Below, in pieces: positions 59,303 to 64,000 of a stretch of DNA of 64,000 bases. Every line of letters starts with the position of its first letter. Position 1 is the first letter of the stretch. The stretch lies in assembly GCA_963920575.1 (NCBI GenBank), contig OY986973.1, positions 7,171,054-7,235,053 on the forward strand. Direction: 5' to 3'. The notes below the pieces were generated by a model that saw only the letters and a list, made by a program, of their open reading frames with translations, had not been told where the DNA came from and did no database searches. The position numbers and the translations under genes are program-made. The stretch is from Narthecium ossifragum. Its lineage: Eukaryota > Streptophyta > Magnoliopsida > Dioscoreales > Nartheciaceae.

Positions 59303-61705
59303 TGATAACACTTGAAAAGTGTCGTTTCTTAACAAGTCTACTCAAAATTATAAATTTATAATCAAACTACTAACTAACTACTGTAGGGGTAGTGAGCAGT
59401 GAGTCCGAGTCGAATCCACAGGGAATGCGTAGAAAAATAATTATACTACTAAACCCAATCTAAGTATTCCTACCGATAAGTTGGGAATGGTTCAGAATTG
59501 AAATTAAACTAAATTTATACTAAATGATTAATAAATACGAGAAAAGATATCAGGGAGTTCTTAATCAATAACCAGGATTCTACCAGGTATTCCTAAGATC
59601 AGGGCACATTAATCACGCTGAATGGCTTTCCTAATTGTTGATAAGTGAATGGCTAGTTCTCCTTATCACTCAATAAGTTATGGTTAGGATTCTTTGTTGG
59701 CAAGAACAATTATCTAAATGTTAGTGACCGAATGATTAGTTACGTTCACTGCTAATGAACCCTCTTATTAGGATGAGTTCATCGTAAGTAGTAAATGGAT
59801 ATAGATTTAGGTGTAAGATCAAGATGGGTTAGCATCTTGATGGCCAAATCTACAAAAGTAGGATGTATGAAGGATTAGGGATAGAACGTAGTGGGACTAA
59901 CACTATACAATCCCTAACTCCGAAGAAGATTTCATCCGAGATACCATGGGACCTCTTATTTGGATGAATCCAATCCAAGCCCTAGCATATACAAGCTCCG
60001 GAATCAAGTGCAAACAAGAACAATCCATACATCCAGCAAGAAATCAACACCAAGATATAAAAGAAATAGAAATCAATCCATACAAGCCAATCAATAATGT
60101 ATACAATCCCTAGATATGAGAAACCTCTAATAGAAACTCTAGTTACATCATAAGAATCTCATGGTAAAAAGTTTAGTTACTCATCTTTAGGAAAGAGATC
60201 CGTCGATGAAGGTTGTCACCACGCTCCACCCATGAATCTTCCCCCAAAGATCTAACCTAACTTATGTAAAAGAAGGAAGAAAAAGAACCAAGAAGGCTCA
60301 GCCAAAAGGCCAAGGAAGAGCCCCCCAAAAAACCCTAAAAGATGCCTATTTATAGCCTTAAGTGTCTCCATCCTCGAATTAGATCTAAACTGTTGATTTT
60401 CTTCACTGAAAAGGTAGGATCGGTCCCTCCAGGGGTGTAAGATTGATCCTTTACATCAAAATCTTCAATTTCTGGCTACGCCCGAGTCGGATCGATCCTA
60501 ACAGGGGTGTCGGATCGATCCTACTCAGTAGGATCGATCCTACTGTGAACAGCTGAAAAGTATGCGTTCTATCAGGCTCCTGCATAAACGGATCGATCGT
60601 CTATGGGTGTAGGATCGATCTGACTTTCTAGAGTATCTACTGTTTTGCCATCCAGACTGCGCCATCGGTACTAAAATTGCCATAACTTCCTCTAGAAAAC
60701 TCTGAATCATGAACTGTAAAATTCTCCCGAAACTAGACTTCAAGAGCTTTCCAACTATGGATCTGTTTGGTTGCTGTGAAGTGAGCTGAAGTGAAGTGAC
60801 TTCTGGGGAGTGAAGTGAAGTAAAGTGAAGTGAAATGAAGTGAGTTCTGGGGGTTTCTGAGTTCTGGTGTTTGGTTGATGTTTGAAGTGTGATATGGTCA
60901 CCCCCAACTATTTAATATTTTAATAATTTCCATATATTAAAATATTAAAATAATACTATTTTAGATTTCGTGGGCCAATCACGAGGTACCACGTGACATG
61001 TGGGATCCATTTATATTAATATTTTCTTACAGTATGATATTATTAACATTATTTGCCACTTAAAATATTAAAATTAAATCATTAAAATAATATTTTAATC
61101 TTAAAATATTAATAATTTAATAACTTTTAAATTAAATTATTAGAAATAATATGATTTTGGATGACTTGGACCAATCACGAGGTGACACGTGATATGTGAG
61201 ACCTACTTATATTAATATTTTATTACAGTATAATATTATTAATATTATTTTCCACTTCAAATGGCTCTTCAAATGCCACTTCAAATGACTTCAAGCCAAA
61301 AAGACCCGAAATCGAAATGGTAAGTGGAAGCTTTGGCTACAGTGACTTGGAAGTGGGGCTGAAGTCACTTCAACCCTACTTCCGAGCAACCAAACACCTG
61401 AAGTGGCTCGGAAGTCACTTCAAAAAGTGACTTTCGAGCCACTTCATGGGAAGCAAACACGCCCATATATATGACACATCATCTGGTTCTTCCTAAATAG
61501 GTACAGTTTAATCTTCAAAGATGGGCCACCTTTGCTCCTTTGACTTCACAGGTTCTTTATTTGTTCATTTTAGCACCAAACATGATCTAATCTTCATTGA
61601 AGGCTCTTATACCTGAAATACATCATAGATTATCGAAATAGCATTGCTCAGAGACTAACAATAACTCGTTAAAAGGGTGATTTGTGCACTTTTTAAGTTT
61701 TATCA
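59303..61705 (-). mobile_element. Solo Athila/Tat-type LTR in the LINE
   Basis: Starts TGATAACACTTG, ends AGTTTTATCA, flanked by GCAGT (59298-59302 and 61706-61710). The LINE frame runs on across it. It contains MITE M2 (60759-61465). Minus-strand TATA-like CTATAAATAGG near 60347-60357 has GATCGATC words 50-270 nt upstream (60417-60622). Confidence 0.92.
60759..61465. mobile_element. MITE M2 in the solo LTR
   Basis: Ends are GGATCTGTTTGGTTGC and the complement of GGGCGTGTTTGCTTCC. Subterminal regions are full of GAAGTGA and TCACTTC words. Two degenerate 105 bp units like those in M1 lie at 60940-61240. Comparison with the empty site in the E3 LTR (57975-57991) indicates a 3 bp duplication, TAT. 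Confidence 0.8.
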
Positions 61706-63028
61706 GCAGTTTGCCTTGAGAATCAAGAGGGCAGCCAAGTTCCTCGACGCATAGGACACCACCTGGACAATCATCTGCCAAGCCAAATACAAGTTTGCAG
61801 GGGCTCTACCTCTGCACAAATGGGAACCTGGCGGCTAGCATCCTGCGTAAGCACCTAAGGTGGGAACCTTGCGTGACATGCGGCGCTAATGTGATGCATG
61901 ATTGGTGGACGGGAGACGGTCCTCTGATCTCTTACCTCTGCCTGGTGAGCACTGACGACTCGCTGCATCACATGACGGTTCAAGACCTATTCACCGGAGA
62001 TGGGAGCTGGAACGTCAACAAGCTCATGTCCCTCTTCCATCCAAGCATGATTGAGCAACTTCTCTCCATCAGCACACCTCCTCAGGTTACAGGTAACCGT
62101 CCTGCATGGACATGGAGCAAGAACGGTGAGGTCACAACGACGACTGTGGATCAAATGCTCGAGTACAGGGAGGGCAAGCAGCAAGCCGGTGAATAGTTTC
62201 AACTATGGCGAAGCATCTAGAAAGCACCAGTAGGGGCACCCCCAAAGATGTTCCTCTGGAAGCTGCTTCATGGAAACCAAGTCCACACTCTGGAGCCTGC
62301 GCCTGGCTGCCGATCAACTCTGTCCCCGGTGTGGTGTTGCCGAGGAAATGCTAGAGCATGCGCTTTTTCAATGCATCTTCGCTCAGGAGGTCTGGCACAG
62401 AGTGTTCCCAAGCGCCAGAGCTAATACCCCTCCACTCACCTTGGCGAAGTAGATTGAAAGTCTGTGTCAACCACGGAAATCCGAGGAGAACAAGCACATG
62501 TGCTACCTGCTCGCATACGACACATGGTGGATATGGAAAGACAGAGGTAAGGTGGTAGCAGGGGAGGGAGGCCAGGACACCCAAGCACTGGAACACCTGA
62601 TCACCGGCATATCCAAGCTTTGCGTATCATGCAGACCCCCAGTGGAGGAGATCGGAGTTAGATTCCAGGTTGATGCCTACTTTGATCAGATCACCGGCAT
62701 GGCCGGCATTGGGGTTGTGTGCGTTGACGAAGAGGACCTTGTTCACTGGACTAGCATTGGCTCACACCGAGTCGACTCCATCCTGCTCGGCGAGCTGCAT
62801 GCCATCCACCTCGCGGTCAACACTGCAGTGCAGCGAGACTACAAACAGGTCCTTGTGGAAAGCAATTCCTTTAACGCAGTCCAGATGATTAATGGAAGAT
62901 TACCTTTGGTGGGGAGTTGTCGAGAGTTAGTGCAAGACATATGGTAGACAACTCGCAGAACTGCTGAATTCAGAGTTGCATACATTTCCCGCGAAGACAA
63001 CTCGCACGCTGATTGGCTTGCACGCTAA
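61706..63028 (+). pseudogene. LINE C-terminal region with RNase H
   Basis: Continues the LINE frame (FALRIKRAAKFLD, then KFAGALPLHKW) through a Trp-rich stretch (61795-62196), a Cys/His region (about 62270-62450) and an RNase H-like domain (about 62630-63028) with VDAYFD, GELHAIHLAV, VLVESNS and the end motif YISREDNSHADWLAR followed by TAA (63026-63028). Several in-frame stops and frameshifts are present. Confidence 0.85.
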
Positions 63029-63313
63029 GCTCTTGTGATGTGTTCTGCTTTTGATGTAACAGAGGAGGTTGGGGATGTTGTTCCCAGACCTTTGATGAAT
63101 CCTTGTAATTAGCCCTTAATTGGGCTTCGCAACCTTCGGGCTCAACTAATAAAAAAAAAACACTTTCCACGTTTTAAATTTCTGGTTCATAGATGGTCAA
63201 ATTTTAAAGTGTATGTAATACCACCATTTTTTCCCGGTAGAAGAATTCCTTCTTTGAAAAGTGATACTTTTCTTTTTTGAGTTCTTTTGTAAACGGACCC
63301 AGTTTATATAGAA

Positions 63314-63696
63314 CTAGGTGGTGGGCCCGTACCACCTGGCACGGCTAACTGCCCGCCCCCACTATCACTATTATAGCTTACGTCACATAAGCCACTATCC
63401 TTTTTTTTGTTTATTTAATTATAATTTTAAACCACGTGTATGTCACGTGTATGCCATGTGTGTATAAGTTTATCACTCAGATGATGAGTTATAAAAGTAA
63501 CTATCTTGGATCTTATAAGATAGATAAGTATGTATATTTAAAACTAATCTCCTGGCTTATGATTATAAGGATGTATATTTAAAACTAATCTAGGGAAGAT
63601 GATAAAAATATACAAAGTTAACTTAGGAAAATATACATGTAAATAAACTAATATGAGGTAAACGGTTGTAACCGTTTTTGCTCCTTATAATATAGA
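63314..63696 (-). mobile_element. Non-autonomous Helitron, 383 bp, second copy
   Basis: On the minus strand it begins TCTATATTATAAGGAG (63696) and ends CACCACCTAG (63314), followed by T. The hairpin before the end is CCGTGCCA / TGGTACGG with one wobble pair. It is the same family as 31917-32247 ('gcaaaaac', 'ttataagatcca', 'gggggcgggcagttagccg'). The base before the start is T, not the usual A. Confidence 0.8.
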
Positions 63697-64000
63697 ATAT
63701 CTTTTAGTTTGCTTTGGTAATAGAGATATGTCATATGTATGCCTTTTTAATCTTCATAATTACTCTCATCTTTTAGTATGCTTTGGTAATAGAGATATTT
63801 ATGCCTTTTTAATCTTCAAAATCATGCTAAGTGAAAACAAAATAAAAAGAAACAAAAGGATTAAACATAAAAAAAAAATGATCATCAGATTGAAGCATCA
63901 CAGCAAATCATTACCCATAAATTAAGAATTGCTAGGTCCACATGTAGCAGACCACTGCCACAACAACACTGATGACCACCCAATTGTGTCTGGTTAAGTC
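63697..64000. other. AT-rich end of the window
   Basis: No gene or element end is recognised. 'ttttagtttgctttggtaatagagatat' is partly repeated about 60 nt later. Confidence 0.5.

Larger units (their letters stand above)
58176..63161 (+). mobile_element. LINE (L1-type), 3' half, split by a solo LTR
   Basis: Two plus-strand parts, 58176-59302 and 61706-63161, encode the second half of a plant L1 ORF2: reverse transcriptase, then zinc-finger-like region and RNase H. It ends in a run of ten A (63151-63160). The 5' half is absent; the left edge abuts the E3 LTR. Confidence 0.88.

Overview
Kind of DNA. This is nuclear DNA of a flowering plant, probably a monocot: the one intact gene is GC-rich at third codon positions, and almost everything else is plant LTR retrotransposon sequence of the Athila/Tat and Tekay/Del (chromovirus) lineages, plus Copia, LINE, Helitron and MITE sequence. 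The species cannot be named from the sequence. There are no prokaryotic features. The only gene that looks functional is a tau-class glutathione S-transferase at 30335-31170 (two exons, 224 residues).

Layout. 1-1740: a truncated Athila/Tat LTR, a piece of a long Tekay-type LTR and a broken Ty3/gypsy reverse transcriptase. 1743-10659 (E1): a complete minus-strand Athila/Tat-type element with near-identical 1.4 kb LTRs, TSD GTAGG, a tRNA-Asp-type primer site and only gag-protease. 10665-11140: older gypsy debris. 11141-24901 (E2): a second Athila/Tat-type gag-protease element split by three solo LTRs (13618-17128, 17220-18645, 21372-24499), each with its own TSD. 24902-28550: a decayed Copia element, itself split by a 1.26 kb MITE. 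28551-31300: unique-looking sequence with the GST gene. 31757-33500: two head-to-head copies of one MITE, one of them holding a Helitron. 34640-38253: a 3.6 kb fold-back element whose two arms each carry a leucine-rich-repeat fragment like that of CLV1/BAM receptor kinases, with a 389 bp solo LTR near the apex. 38254-52562: Tekay-type chromovirus wreckage (2.3-3.5 kb LTRs in both orientations, a pol-deleted internal region, solo LTRs nested within an LTR). 52566-58175 (E3): a third Athila/Tat-type element with a mosaic left LTR. 58176-63161: the 3' half of a LINE split by a solo LTR that itself holds a MITE. 63314-63696: a second Helitron of the same family, in inverse orientation.

How it fits together. 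At least eight LTR insertions have recognisable 5 bp target duplications (GTAGG, ATCAG, GTTGC, GATGA/AATGA, GCGGA, GTAGG, TAGTT, GCAGT), so the order of nesting can be read directly. Seven of these are solo LTRs and only E1 still has both LTRs intact. None of the three Athila/Tat-type elements retains reverse transcriptase or integrase, so they would depend on a partner for movement.

Most interesting signals. (i) A tandem hairpin module of about 55-75 nt near the 3' LTR of all three Athila/Tat elements, whose outer stem keeps pairing while its sequence changes. (ii) Clusters of GATCGATC palindromes upstream of the TATA box in Athila/Tat LTRs and also in the unrelated Tekay LTRs. (iii) The fold-back element carrying receptor-kinase sequence in both arms. 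(iv) A possible large intron inside the Tekay LTRs.
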